Positions 11,101 through 24,290 of a stretch of 64,000 bases of DNA are shown in pieces (the stretch's first letter is position 1; every line of letters begins with the position of its first letter). The stretch is taken from assembly GCF_003369915.1 (NCBI RefSeq), contig NC_046677.1, forward strand, positions 19,114,913-19,178,912, written 5' to 3'. The stretch comes from Drosophila miranda (taxonomy: Eukaryota; Arthropoda; Insecta; Diptera; Drosophilidae). A program made the translations under genes and the position numbers. The notes below the pieces were generated by a model. It ran no database searches, was not told the DNA's origin, and was given only the letters and a program-made list of their open reading frames with translations.

Positions 11101-13394
11101 TTTAAAGATAACACTTTCATAAAAAACGCTAACCCTAATTAACCCTAAAAATTATTATACAAACCGTGGAGAGCACATTTCTGCCTTCAAGCCTGTTCTG
11201 TTCATTTATTTCTCGGTATTAACAATCTGTTGCAATAAATTTTTCAGATGTCTTCGAGGATCTCTTCAAAAATATCAATCGCGAAACAAACACTGCGTCA
11301 CCAATGGTATCGGAATTTCATTATAATATTGTTAAAAATAATGCTGATCGCTTAAACTCTGCTATTATTTATGACCGAGATTTTGGTTATAACTATTTTG
11401 GATTTAAGACGCTCGAGCGTTCCTATCTACTTAAGATAAATGGGAAAATTGCAGAACGTCCACAACACATGCTGATGCGCGTCGCTCTTGGTATTCATGG
11501 AGACGATATTGATGCGGCAGTGGAAACTTACAACCTACTGTCTGAACGATACTTTACGCATGCCTCGCCAACGCTTTTTGCTGCTGCTACAAATCGACCT
11601 CAATTGTCCTCGTGTTTTCTTTTGACAATGAATTCGGATTCAATTGAAGGTATTTTTAAATCAGTTGAACAATGTGCACTGATTTCCAAATCAGCAGGTG
11701 GAATCGGACTAAATGTTCATTGCATTCGTGCTAAAGGCACTTCAATATGTGGAACGAACGGTACGTCGAATGGATTAGTTCCAATGTTAAGAGTTTTTAA
11801 TAATGTGGCTCGATATGTTGATCAGGGAGGTGGAAAAAGACCTGGTGCCTTTGCTATTTATTTAGAGCCCTGGCATTCAGATGTTTTTGAGTTTTTAGAC
11901 CTCAAAAGAAACACTGGAAAAGAAGAAAACCGAGCACGTGATCTTTTTTACGCTTTATGGATTCCTGATCTTTTCATGAAACGTGTTGAGGCAAATGAAA
12001 GCTGGTCATTGATGTGTCCACATAAATGTCCTGGCCTTCAAGATGTTTGGGGCGAAAAATTTGAAGAACTCTATGTCAAATATGAGCAAGAAGGACGTGC
12101 GAATCGAACAGTGGAAGCCCAGGCTTTATGGTTTGCCATTATAGAATCGCAAGTGGAAACTGGTAACCCATACATGCTTTTTAAGGATTCCTGCAATAGA
12201 AAGAGCAATCAACAAAATGTTGGCACTATTAAATGCAGTAATTTATGTACAGAAATTGTCGAGTACTCAGCACCTGATGAGATCGCTGTCTGCAATTTAG
12301 CTTCAATAGCACTGAACATGTTCGTAACAGCAGAAAAAACGTATGATTTCAAAAAATTAAAAGAAGTAACCAAAACTGTTGCCAAAAATCTTAACAAAAT
12401 TATAGACATCAACTATTACCCTTTGCCAGAAGCCAAGAAGTCCAATTTAAGGCATCGTCCAATCGGTATAGGTATTCAAGGTCTAGCTGACGCTTTAATT
12501 TTAATGCGTTTTCCCTATGAAAGCGAAGAAGCCGGTCTTTTAAACCAACAAATATTTGAAACAATTTATTTTGGAGCTCTAGAAGCTAGTTGTGAACTTG
12601 CTCAAGCATTTGGTCCATATGAAACCTATGAAGGAAGTCCTGTAAGCAAAGGAATTCTACAATATGATATGTGGGATAAAACTCCAACGAACCTATGGGA
12701 TTGGCAAAGCCTGAAAGAAGACATTAAAAAGCACGGAATTAGGAATTCGTTGTTAGTAGCGCCGATGCCTACAGCATCTACTGCACAAATTATGGGTAAT
12801 AACGAATCATTCGAACCATATACCACAAATATTTATACGAGACGAGTATTATCTGGTGAATTTCAAGTGGTCAATCATCATTTATTGAGGGATTTAACAG
12901 AGTTGGACTTATGGGATGATGAGATGAAAAATAAAATAATTTCCAGCAGGGGCTCCATTCAAGATATTGAAACTATTCCCCAAAAGGTTCGCGATCTTTA
13001 TAAAACTGTATGGGAAATTTCAGTAAAATCCACAATTAAAATGGCTGCTGATAGAGGTGCATTTATTGATCAAAGTCAGTCGTTTAATGTTCACGTAGCA
13101 GAGCCCAACTACGGAAAATTGACATCCATACATTTTTTCTCCTGGAAAGCTGGACTAAAAACCGGAATGTACTATTTACGCACAAAACCTGCCGCCAACG
13201 CAATACAATTTACTGTCGACAAGAAACAAGCTGCATCAGCGTTAAATGATCTAAATGGGTCTTTTAACAAATCAACTTTGCTTGATGAAAGTACCAATAA
13301 CTCTCAGCATATTGAATCAGACCGAGAACGCCATATGGCTGAAATGGTTTGCTCGCTCGAAAATAAGGATGCCTGTTTATCATGCGGATCTTAA
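8129..13394 (+). CDS. RnrL: Ribonucleoside-diphosphate reductase large subunit (class Ia)
   Basis: CDS is join(8129..8180,8233..8321,10073..10250,11248..13394), 821 aa. It reduces NDPs to dNDPs together with the small subunit RnrS, in the cytosol, and is rate-limiting for dNTP supply. An N-terminal ATP-cone spans about residues 13-104 (VVKRDGRQEEV onward). The (alpha/beta)10 barrel carries the active-site cysteine in LSSCFLL (C229), the N-x-C-x-E triad in CSNLCTEI (N438, C440, E442) and the partner cysteine in IAVCNLAS (C455). The C-terminal redox pair CLSC sits just before the stop. Length is close to the usual 790-812 aa. The start is the first ATG and exon 1 ends one base into a codon, matching the next exon. 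Intron 2 (8322-10072) carries Tc1 and LOA debris. An AATAAA lies at 13415-13420. All catalytic residues are present, so the gene looks functional. Confidence 0.96.
9010..9275 (-). mobile_element. Tc1/mariner-type transposase fragment
   Basis: Reverse-strand translation gives [16 protein letters not shown] followed by [11 protein letters not shown], the region around the second catalytic aspartate (the F-S-D-E-x-x-F motif) of Tc1/mariner transposases. No terminal inverted repeats are visible. It abuts a LOA fragment at 9276 inside RnrL intron 2. Its residues differ from the Tc1 remnant at 34.6-35.9 kb, so it is a different lineage. Confidence 0.7.
9276..9795 (-). mobile_element. LOA-type non-LTR retrotransposon fragment, internally deleted
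   Basis: Reverse-strand sequence is homologous to the better preserved LOA-type element at 58.5-63.9 kb. It has [18 protein letters not shown], part of the [11 protein letters not shown] catalytic box (AYADD with one residue changed), [30 protein letters not shown] and KTDYRVPKE, in the same order as the full copy. Several internal segments are deleted and frames are broken. It sits in RnrL intron 2, and is useful as an outgroup for the changes in the younger copy. Confidence 0.85.
10251..11247 (+). other. RnrL intron 3, no gene seen
   Basis: 997-base intron bounded by GTATGTAC and TTTTCAG. It has a small GC-richer stretch near 10270-10500 and AT-rich sequence elsewhere. I recognise no coding segment or transposon family in it. 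Confidence 0.6.
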
Positions 13395-16300
13395 ATGCAT
13401 GTAAATATATAAGTAATAAACAAATAAGTCAATGAGTTAAATTAATCCCATCATGTAACAACAAACATAAAATAAAAGAATATATACAGAAGTACGCAGT
13501 AGTAAAAATTGACATTAGTCAAACAATATGGCGAATGGCATTCAAGCCAAGCCAGCAGAGCAGTACGACATTTAATTTAATATTTAATTTACTTATCAAA
13601 CCTTATACACATGTTAAAGAAAAGTTTTTGTATAACAAATTCAATAAAGAACACTTCTACTAGTGCTACTTACAAGCAGATTAATAAGGCCAGATGTAGT
13701 GGTCTAAAATACATCTTCTTTTTGCAGGTTAAACAAGTCGCTTTAATGAGGTTTGCGACTTCAAACTTAATTAGTCTTTTGATTGTTGATTTCATTTTTT
13801 TTTGGTTCATGTAATTTTTTGTTAGGATGGTATAGATTGTCTGCTCAATCAAGGTTTGGATAACTCTGAACTAGTAACGGTGTCTTCAGTCTTCGTTTCT
13901 ATGGACGGAGCCAATTATTTCATCGGCGTAGCCTTCTAGAAGCAGAGATTAGCGAGTCTAGTGTGATGATAGCATTAATATATACCTGACAGTCGAGGTT
14001 GATTTAACGGTACACATCTTAGCCTGGACTACATGCACTAGTCAGGGATATGTGGGTCGAAAAGGATTTGAGCTCTGCCTGGGGGTGCATTTCGAAGATA
14101 CGATGACTCCGTACACGCTACTTGCAGCTAAGCTAGTTTGCCCTTATGTCATCCGGCCCTGGAGATTTGTAGGGTTGCAATGATGTGATAGCCTTAACTA
14201 TATGGTCTGGTGCCATTATATCTCTTACGAGATCCGCAATTCGCTTGCTTCGATCAACAGGGAGGACGAGGGGACTCAGCGCTGCTGAGGTTATAAAATA
14301 AAAACAAGAAAAAGAAGAAATAAATTTATGTTACTACTTGTTAAAACTTTTTTACAAAAATATTTATTGAGGTTTAAATGAGTTTGGTTTTGTTTAAACT
14401 TAAATATACGACTATAAGTATTAATTTTATTTTTAGAGATAGGTTAGATCGTTTAGGAGATATTCAACTTTTAAGCGTGAAAAGTAAACTGATTCATTTA
14501 AGCTGTGAGCCACATCAGGCCATTTTTCGATGAATAATTTTGTAATTTATCAGCGCACATGATTCTTTGCATAAATTTCTTTATTGTTTTTTTTTTTTTT
14601 AATTTTCTATTTAATTTAGGAACATTTTAAACTTTCAAAATCCATTTTATTCAGTATTTTTTGTCATCAAGGATATTGGACATGCGCATTCAACATGTAT
14701 TTGAAATGTATGCAAACATGTGTATAACATTGAATTTGAAAGCGATTAAGTGACCAAGGATTGTGAACAATAAATGTGCAAAAAATCTTCTATATAATTT
14801 CGTATATATAAGAAGATATATTCATGGATAATATATACAAGAACAAAAATTTCACCAAGTTTTTATTAGTGTTGCTACACTTTTGTTTATAGCTCTGAAA
14901 TATGGCGAAAAATCGATCAAAAATTGTTGAGGAAAAGGAAACCAAAAATTTCTATGTGAATACCAGCACATCTATTTGTGTTAAACATATATGAGGTATG
15001 TAAATCAGTATGTAACTGTGTGTTAATTGTACTCTTAATAGATATATCTAAAATTATGTATCCATTATATACATACATATATACATAATTCATAAATTTC
15101 AACATTGATAGTAATTCTGGCTATAATGTTGTTTTTTGTTAATGTTATGTATTCAAATACATATGTATGTATGTATATAAAAAATATATATCGTGGAGTG
15201 AAACTAGCAAAACAAATTATTTTTAACTCCTGTATTGTTAATCGATGACTTCATAAAAATCAAAAATGTATACAACAAATCAGACTTCTGCCACTTCATG
15301 TTGGGATTAGGCATGAAGATAGTTTGAAATGTCATACTCAATAAGAAGTGTTTTTTTGTTCAGTGTGCAGGATTCCTCGGTTACGAATTCTTCTGCTTCT
15401 CGCTAATGAACAAGGGATACTTATGGTACGAACAAAAGGAAACAAACATAAACATAAATAATAGTGGAATCGAAAAAGTTCGCACAGATATGCAATGTGT
15501 TTGACGAGATAAAAGTATGATGGCTATCTCTCTTTAATATCTGATTCGGGCCCAGTATACTTCGGTCTTCTTTCAATTTCATATTTCAATTTAAGTAAAA
15601 TCATATGAATATCGTTTTCCTCTTGTGGCAATTGGATGTGATGAAACTGCTGTGAACACTGGAGCCGCATGTCAAGTCATATGTTTATTGGAAAAAAATC
15701 TTAATGGACCTTGTAGTGGTTCGTGTGCTTGTTGCATGCGAATGAATTAACAGAACCATAGGATAGGAATAGGATTCGCCAGCACAATCCTTACAAGAAC
15801 TAGTTACTTTCATCATGAAAGTATACGCACCAACCTGGTTTGACATCAAAACAATGTCAACTTGCAAATATGGTCGAATTCTCATTTTGAGCATTGTTAA
15901 AAGATGTAAATATTTGAGAGATAGTCTTAAGAGCATTGTTTTGAAACAATATAAGGGAATTTCTTATTCTGAAGGCGGGAGTGGAGGCAAGAACGCGAGT
16001 TCCAGAACTTGAAGTTCATGCTTCAGTGCAAATTATAATGCTCTGCTTATAACAAAATGTTCGATTAGAAACAGCAAAATGGAGAACTGAATATTATCGT
16101 GTATTAATTTCTTACAACTTGATAAGTTTCCTTGCCAAACTTAAGCTGTGGAAAGATGTGTCAAGCTTGTGTTAGAGGTCTGTTAGGTCTGAGGAAACTA
16201 GCTAGGGATGGGTTCATTACCCGAATAAAAGGAAGGAAATACCACTGTTTGAGACAAAATCTACATTTTTGTAAAGAAAATAAAATATAAAATACTAGCG

Positions 16301-16627
16301 GACCCAGCGACCGTTGGCACGCTCATATTTACCGCCATCAGACAAACTTCAGAGTAATAATAAAACACATATAGTTCAAATTTCGATATGATTTATTTGG
16401 ATATGATTTCGGATAGCAAGTGAACGTGAACGTCGCATCTTGAGTGTCGATCCTTGCAGGTCCTACTATCTTTAAACAAATTTTCTGAGAGAATAAAACT
16501 ACATTACAACATATTTAATTTAAATCGAGACTTTATTCATCATATATATTTAAAAGTTTAATTAATAATGAAACTAAAATTGGCTCTTATATATTTTCTT
16601 TTCAGATGAGAAACCATCACTGTTATT
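13395..16627. other. Spacer between RnrL and rho-5
   Basis: 3.2-kb spacer between tandem genes. It has the RnrL 3' end (poly(A) signal at 13415), a non-LTR RT fragment at 13880-14285, then AT-rich sequence with short TATG/TACA microsatellites (about 15060-15190). Just before the rho-5 start codon there is a TTTTCAG acceptor at about 16605, so rho-5 has at least one upstream non-coding exon somewhere here. No other gene is visible. Confidence 0.6.
13880..14285 (-). mobile_element. Non-LTR reverse transcriptase fragment (R1/LOA-like)
   Basis: Reverse-strand translation gives VKAITSLQPYKSPGPDDIRA at about 14145-14205, the typical start of a non-LTR RT domain, and a degraded catalytic box GYADEIIG at about 13911-13935. 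The piece between the two has been deleted, because they are normally about 200 residues apart. Frames are broken and no ends are recognisable. Confidence 0.65.
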
Positions 16628-19600
16628 ATGACATCAAGTGGAGAAAAACTGTCAAGCAATAATTGCAGAACTGGAAAAAAGTGTCCAGACAATGTTCATT
16701 TCATAATGCGTGCAAACGGTAATATCAGCATCAGTCAAAGAAAATCTGTTAATTCTCAGAATCAATTTTCGTTGACCTTTGAATCAAATGAATGTGATGT
16801 GATGTACTGCAGTTTGCAATCTTCTCGCTTAAATGCGCAGTCTAGTGATGCTTTCCAGCCCAACGCTGGAAAGCTGAAACTGTCGCCGCTGGAAAAGATT
16901 GACGATGCCAATACCGCAGCCCCTCCATCGCCCGCACCTAATAATGATGGTTTTGAGGCATGCGTTAACCAGTTAAAAACTCATACATGTAACGTAACAA
17001 TATCAAAGTCAGACAACCATGCCTTAGTTCCGAAGCATGGTATCGGATCAACAAGCTACCATCAACGTGGCATATCCCCAAACTCAAGATATCGTCTGGA
17101 GCGGTATAAAGAGGCTAAGCCAGCTCAACAACCAAAATTATTAGAAGCTGTAAATGTTCCGTCAACAGTTCCATCTGTTTCCTCAACTCGATTACTGCTA
17201 CCATCCAATGTAGCGCTACCGATGGGTCAATGTGAAAATTATAATGCGTATCTAGGATCGGCGGTACATACACCAGTAAAGCGATATGTGCCAACTCCAC
17301 CGCCTGCTATTGATATGTATGCAGGCCTAACATTACAGTCCTCGTCAGCGAATATGACCCCCCCGGCATCATCAGTGCAGCCTCAGTACGGCAATATGCC
17401 CTATAATTATCGTTCAAAGTGCTGCCATAATGGCAATGTGGAATCTATGCATGGAAGTTTGACCAAACCATCACAAACATATGTCGCGAGTGTATCCTGT
17501 TCAACATCTTGTACCTCGCCATTGCCCGCACCATCAACAAGTATTTCCATGGCTTTTTCAGCAGGCAACCATTGCTCGCCAATTATGACAGCTACTGCAG
17601 AGCAAACGATAGCTCACAGTAGCGACAACTCACATATAACCAGCCGAAGATCGGACGAAAGTGATTCTTTAATTGTTATAGCACCTGGTACCACCATAGC
17701 CCAATTGGAAGCGGACAGCCCCGCCGGCACGTGCATGCATTGCAATACAGCACGACGAACCACTGGGGTACATCAGACAACACAAACGACTGGACCTATT
17801 AGTCCTGTGCCGATATCTTTGTCTGTTCCTATGACTGCGCCAGTTATATCGAGTTTGAGTGAGCAACTTGCAAATACAAATACCGACTCAAGTATCGTGT
17901 CCGTTCAAACGAAGCTCCATGATAGTAGAAATATTGCACTGAAGCAAGGGTCGAGTCATCATCAGTTGTACGGACCAGGTACTGCAGCTGCGTTTAGCCA
18001 TCTTATAAGCAATCCACGCTTACAGCATACTCACCACACACAGACACATCAACACCAGTCGTTGCAAATACTACCGCAGCCTCAAATTCATCATTACTCT
18101 TGCAAAAAGCGAATAGTAATCTATTTAAAACGTACAACTTCCCAATTTTTTGGAGTTGAGCCAAGTACTGAGGCCGAAGATTGTGCTCTGTGGCATGGTC
18201 GACATCGTCGACTAGCTATTCGTCGATTTGGATTGTTCGATAGCGCACTAGAATATCGTGTCCAACAGTCGATTAGACACGGTGTTAATGTCGAAGTTGG
18301 AAAGCAAAATAGTCCGGAAATGAAGCAGAACTGTTCTAACGCAAGCAGTAATTACGCACAGGATCGCCCCGACATTCTACCCGTTCAAGATGCAATTGCT
18401 ATGAATATGACATATTCTTCAGATAATAGGCGACCCAAATTCTACACTAACAGAGATTTTTGTGACGGTGAATTTGTAGAGCGCAAGGCGTCAGTTGGTC
18501 ACATGTTTATAACAATGGTTAATTATTTGCTCCATTTTATTTATAAAAGGCAGACTAAGTGCAGCCACAGAGTAAAACATCAGTGGCAATGGTCACGTAG
18601 TTTTGCACCGTTACATGTGCAAAGCAGCTCCAGTTTTGATCCGACTCACAACGATCAACCGATTGATATAGAAATAAGCAATAGCATGACGGATGCTTTA
18701 GAAACGATAATTGTTGATGAACTCTTTTTTGATAGTCCTTGCGAAGTGTCTACTGCATCTGCAAATGATGACATATCTGATATTAGCAGACAAACCATTA
18801 AGCCACGTGTCTCCACACTGGGAACCAATGGTACCAATATGGGAGTTGGAGTAAGTGTGTACATGACTGAAAGACACCAAAACGGATGGCGCACATCCGC
18901 TCTGATCAGCAATGCATGCACAAATGGTGATATTAATTTAAATGCTGATCAAAATTTACATCAAGTAAATGCGGGTCATATACAATTGTGCAACTCAATC
19001 CCTAGCCAAATACAACCATCCATGCGAACATCACAATCTACAACATCTGCATGCCAACGTGGTACACGTATCACAGCTCAGCTGTTGGATGGAGTCTTGG
19101 AAAACTCAAGGCGAACCCCTTTACGGCGCATCAAATATTTCTCAGTCAATGATTTAGACGATCGAACGGATCATCGACCTATATTTACCTATTGGATTAA
19201 TACCGTACAGTTTTTAGTTTTAGTTCTATCGATAATATGTTATGGTATTGCTCCAATTGGAATTGGCTCTGAACAAAAAACAGGACAGGTACTGGTCACC
19301 AGTCTAAGTCTGCAGACGGTTCAACATGTAGAACAACGAAATCTGTGGATTGGGCCTAGAAATATTGACTTAGTTCACATTGGTGCAAAGTTTGCTGCCT
19401 GCATGCGACGTGACAGCAAGATCATGGACGTGGTTATTAAGACAAGACGTCACGAAAGGGAAACAGCCTGCTGTATCCGGAATGATGACTCCGGATGCGT
19501 TCAAAGTTCTCAAGCGGATTGTAGTATAAGAGGCCTCTATCCTACAGTAAGTAAATATTTCAAAAAGCTGACAAATACTTATCAAAACAAAAACAGTGCT

Positions 19601-22404
19601 GAGGTTGGGAGTCTACCCTATACTATATTTTTCAACAAACCCAAGCTGTTTCCATACCGCACCTTCTTTCACTTTTCCCCACCAACGACGTATTATGCTG
19701 CCGTTTTATGTCTCTCAATACAGCAGGACGATAAAGAGATAGAGGGAACGGGTGTGGCAGTGCGAGTCCTCAACTACTCATTTCGGCCAAACAAATTATC
19801 CTATCTGATTTTGCAATCTAGTAGATATGATCATTATCAACGATTGCCACTTTTTTCGTGTCTTCAATATTGTTCATTGGACGTTGATATGCAATGAGAG
19901 CACCGTCAAGTAGCCCATTCGTTACCAAGCCGAGGGCTGTCACGGGCCTGGGCCTAAGATCCGCAGGCAGATGATGCTTAATCGCCAACAGTAGAATTAA
20001 GCAACATTTTTAACTCAAATAACAAATTTGTAAATGGGAGTGGCAATTTGTCTTCATATTAATAATAGCCCAGGCTAAGAATGTACAAAACATATTTCTG
20101 CTTTCCCGCTCTACCACAATCACCCCTCTCACAACAATTCGACTGGTTTTAAACTATTCTTATTTTCCATTGACATATTTTCATGAGGTATAAAATGAAG
20201 ATCAATTTTATGAGAATCTGAATCTTATTCAATTCTTTTTTAATCCCATTGATTAGAAATCCATATCAACATGGAAAAAATGGTCGCCCGGCGAATCAGG
20301 ACCTGGTGGTCGAATTTCTGGATCAGTTTGTGGCTTAGATCCAAAATTTTGCGATGCACCAGCGTCAATAGCACCATATGAGTGGCCCGACGACATCACA
20401 AAGTGGCCCATTTGTCGTAAAACGAATTCATTCACGCAGCGCTATCGTTATAAAGACCATACTTCTGAGCATATGGTCTGCGAAGTAATTGGTCATCCTT
20501 GTTGCACCGGGTTATACGGAGAATGCCGAATAACGACGCGGGAGTACTGTGATTTTATAAATGGATATTTTCATGAGGAAGCCTCTCTCTGCTCACAGGT
20601 GAGTGTTAATGGCTTGAAATTGTTGTCGTTATTCCAGTACCTGTCCCATTTACTTTCAGATATCATGCCTCAACAATGTTTGTGGCATGTTACCATTTAT
20701 ATCTGTGGAAACTCCAGATCAGCTCTATAGACTGTTAACATCACTGTGCATGCATGCCGGTATCTTACACTTGGCAATTACACTCATTTTCCAGCATTTG
20801 TTTCTTGCTGATTTGGAAAAATTAATTGGAACGCTCCGAACTGCTGTTGTCTACATAGTTTCCGGCTTTGCAGGAAATCTTACAAGCGCTATAATTGTAC
20901 CACATCGCCCAGAGGTAATTCAAAATATCTAAAAAGTTGCAATGTGAAGTAAATTGTCCAAGTCGAAACCTCCATCCTCTTTTCAATGGAGTCAATGGAG
21001 TAACGAGAGTAAAGAGAGGCTCTTATATCAAATCCTAAAAACAATCGGCACGTTATCGTACAAGATAGAATTTTTATTGTTTCAGATGTTTTATTAAAAA
21101 ATCTTTTAATTAATTTGTTTAACAGGTTGGACCATCAGCATCGCTCTGTGGTGTGGTGTCTTCGCTTATTGCACTTTTGATATGGATGCATTGGAAATGT
21201 CTTCACAAGCCGCATATTGCTTTATTTAAATTGTTACTCTTATGCAGTGTTCTGGTCGGAATCGGAACCCTACCCTATCAGCTGAATTTTGTTGGACTTT
21301 TGGCTGGAGTGGCTTGTGGTGGCCTTTTAACTATGACCCTAGTGCCATTTACAACATTTTCGAAATACGGACGAAAAAAAAAGGTTTTAATTATAAAGGA
21401 TTTTGGTTTATAAAATATGCTCACTGTTTTTATTTTCAGATAAAACTTATTTGGACATGTCTATTGTTCCATGTAGTAATATACAGTGGTTTGATTGCGA
21501 CGTTTTACATTCATCCCAGTGAATTTCATACAATAAGCATTGTGGATATTTTTAGTAATAGCAACGGATACGATAATGTTACCAACTCTGACCATCATGG
21601 CGTTGACGTCATAAGCAGCACCACTAGATACACGGAGGCCCAAAATCCCCAATTTTATTATCACCATCATTCTGATGATATTATCAGAAATAGTGTCGCA
21701 TTCACAGAAAGAGCTCTTGTTTCGGTAAGTAAAATTGGTATACCAAATATGTATAAGTTAATTTTATCTGTATTGAAAGGACAAAAAAAAGTTATTTTTA
21801 ACTCAGTTTAGTTTGCAAAGTGCATTAAATTAATATCAGAAAACGACTGACTTAATATATAATTATAAGTGTTAGAAACCTACGATTGATCGCGGTAGAG
21901 GAAAAGATGGCAGAGTTTGTCAGCGGAGTCGGCAGCGGCTGCCGTCAACGGGAAGTCTGCATTGGTAGCATTGCTAGCATCGGTGGTGAAGGTAGAGCGC
22001 AGCAATGTCAAAGTCGCATTGTCAGCATTGCCGCAGACGCGTCGTCGGAGATGGGGTGGAGATAATACACGTGTCTCTCTCTGATTGACTTTAAGGACAT
22101 TAATTTAGTGAACTTATTTTTTTTTTTGCAGCACATAATATATCCATCAACTCCACGGAAAGCAAGTGTTCAACAGTGGCAGAAAGCTGAGTTGAGTCGT
22201 TCGTTGAATAACTTTACAAATTATAGTAATATAAAAAAAAGTATCGAACATATATCAAACGTAAAAAAAATGTTTACCCTACCTGTTAGATTAACAATCC
22301 AAAATAACCATTCAAATCTTATGACTGAATTAACAACAGTGAATACCAAAATGAACCAGAAATATTTAGGTTATATAAACAACACAAAAGCAAAAAGCCC
22401 GTAA
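16628..22404 (+). CDS. rho-5: iRhom pseudoprotease, rhomboid-5
   Basis: CDS is join(16628..19546,20257..20598,20660..20914,21126..21383,21440..21724,22132..22404), 1443 aa; every intron is phase 0. Inactive rhomboids are ER polytopic proteins; fly iRhom promotes ER degradation of EGF-family ligands. The cytosolic N-terminus (1 to about 850) is Ser/Thr/Gln-rich with the conserved iRhom block [20 protein letters not shown] near residue 493 and [18 protein letters not shown] after it. TM1 is about 853-880, followed by the cysteine-rich luminal iRhom homology domain ([22 protein letters not shown]) and the rhomboid core. The GxSx serine is kept (S1176) but a proline precedes it (VGPSAS), and the histidine position reads NFVG (Gly), so it is predicted catalytically dead. 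The start is the first in-frame ATG after a 3' splice site. Poly(A) signal is at 22430. Length is close to my memory of fly rho-5 (about 1430). Confidence 0.95.
21860..22080. other. GC-rich island in rho-5 intron 5
   Basis: A short GC-rich patch with repeated CGGC/GCATTG words inside an otherwise AT-rich intron, just before the last exon. It has no open frame with a recognisable domain. It may be an eroded transposon piece or a simple GCATTG-type repeat. Confidence 0.35.
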
Positions 22405-22587
22405 TTATTTTAAATAATCGAATCAATTAAATAAAATATAAGTATATATAGTATGTAACACATTATATATGTATTGATAATGTATTATAACTTTCAAATA
22501 AAATATGAAAAAATAAATATAGTCCTAATAAATTTCAAAAATTTAATGATAATCACCATTTGTATTTTTTTTCGTCATTGGCAACTG

Positions 22588-23284
22588 AGCTGTGGCCTTT
22601 GGCCTGGGCGACCTTTGGGTCCGTCCACTGCCGTGGCCCTCTTCTTCGCCTTTCCTTGAAAAAACATACTTGCGAAGAATTGGGGAAAATTGGGGGGTTG
22701 TTTGAGTCCTTACCAAAGTATCAATGATATTTCCAAAATCAGGAACGTATGGAATGGCCAGATCAGCCCACAAATAATGGAGAATACAGGATATATATGT
22801 TAGTCCTTGGTCCTTGATAAGGACTCTATCAAATCAGGGACATTTTTCTGGTCACAGGAATCCATTGCACGCCTAGATCGGCCCACAAATAGCCGAGAAA
22901 ACTAAATATGTATGGTTGGGGTTTTTAGAGTCCTTACCGAAGGAGCAAGGACATTTTTCTAATCAAGGCGGCCATTGCATGCCCCGATCGGGCTACAAAA
23001 TAAGGGTTTAAACAAGATATATATGTCTGGAGAAAATATCCTTTATCCTTAGTCTTTGCAAAGGACTCCATAAAATCAGGGACATTTCTCCGAACACAGG
23101 AAGCCGTCGCACGTCCCGATCGGCCCACAAATAAGGAAGAAAACAAAACTTGTTTGTAATTTGTTATTTTTGAAAAAGTAGTTCACGAAATCCTTAATAG
23201 CCCCTTAATAGCCCCGTACAAAAGAAAAAAACTCGCGTCAAATGGCCAAAAACTGGATGGGATACCAGGCAAACAGAAATCAGC
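22588..23284. repeat. Left arm of large inverted-repeat (foldback) locus
   Basis: About four imperfect units of 105-135 bases, each with the words GATCGGCCCACAAATA, CATGGC/GTCGCACG and AAATCAGGGACATTT; unit anchors are near 22760, 22877, 22985 and 23118. All are in inverse orientation to the right arm. The innermost 68 bases (23217-23284, TACAAAAGAAAAAAACTCGC onward) pair almost perfectly with 23355-23422. The outermost part (22588-22655) is a diverged inverse copy of 24571-24638. Confidence 0.85.
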
Positions 23285-23354
23285 GGCAGGCAACTGTAGC
23301 GAGTGCAAAAAATGGTGCATACTTATGGGGGACGAACAAAATCAGCGACCTTCT
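23285..23354. repeat. Loop of the inverted-repeat locus
   Basis: 70 bases of unpaired sequence between the two arms, containing TGGTGCATACTTATGGGGG. Such a short spacer between long arms would let a transcript fold into one extended hairpin. Confidence 0.75.
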
Positions 23355-24160
23355 GCTGATTTCTGTTGGCCTGGTGTCCCATCCCGTTTTTGGCCATTCG
23401 ACGCGAGTTTTTTTTTCTTGTACGGTGGCGCCCCTATAGGCGATTTCTCGAACTACATTTTCAAAGCCTGTTATAAGTCAGTTTTGTTTTCTCCCTTATT
23501 TGTGGGCCGATCGGGACGTGCGACGGCTTCCTGTGTTCGGAAAAATGTCCCTGATTTTATGAAGTCCTTTGCAAGGACCAAGGATATTAAGGATAAATAA
23601 TACTCATATTCTCCGTTATTTATGGGCCGATCTGTGCGTGCGACGACTTTCTGTGTTCGGAAAAATGTCCCTGATTTTATAAAATCCTTTGCAAGGACCA
23701 AGGATCAAGGATATTTTCTCCAGACATATATATTTTGTTTTCTCCGTTATTTGTGAACCGATCGGAAGGGGCGACGGCTTCCAGTGTTCCGAATAAAATC
23801 CGTGATCTGATGGAGTCCTCATCGAGGACCAAGGATCAAGACATATATATTTCTCCAGACATATATATCTTATTTAATCCTTTATTTTGTAGCCCGATTT
23901 GGGCGTGCCATGGCCTCCGTGATCAGAAAAATTTCCTTGATCTTTCGCTAAGGACTCTAATAATCCCAACCATACATATTTAGTTTCTCGGCCGATCTAG
24001 GCGTGCAATGACTTCTTGTGATCGGAAAAATGTCCCTGATTTGATGCGAGTCCTTATCAAGGACCAAGGACTTACATAAATATCCTGTTTTCTCAATTAT
24101 TTGTGGGCCGATCTGGCCTCAAACAACCCCAGCAAGTATGTTTTCCCAATCTTTGCAAGG
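23355..24160. repeat. Right arm of large inverted-repeat (foldback) locus
   Basis: About six imperfect units of 100-137 bases; anchors of the word GGGCCGATC or a variant are near 23505, 23622, 23752, 23890, 23992 and 24105. Each unit also has TCGGAAAAATGTCCCTGATT and ACCAAGGAT. The unit nearest the loop matches the left arm at roughly 85-90% by eye over more than 150 bases; outer units are more diverged. Short frames across units are not continuous, so I do not regard the units as protein coding. Confidence 0.85.
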
Positions 24161-24290
24161 ATATTTTTTCAATAATTGTATTCATCAAATCGTTGCCCAG
24201 TATAAAGAAATAAACACGTGGAAAACATTTGTATCTATCTTAAACCTAATAACAATAAAATTTATCTAGAGTCTAGTAGCCCGCGTGGCC

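Noticed and set aside
23242..23822. Protein-coding reading of the foldback units
   Set aside because: Frames exist for one or two units only, shift between units, and occur on both strands as expected for an inverted repeat.
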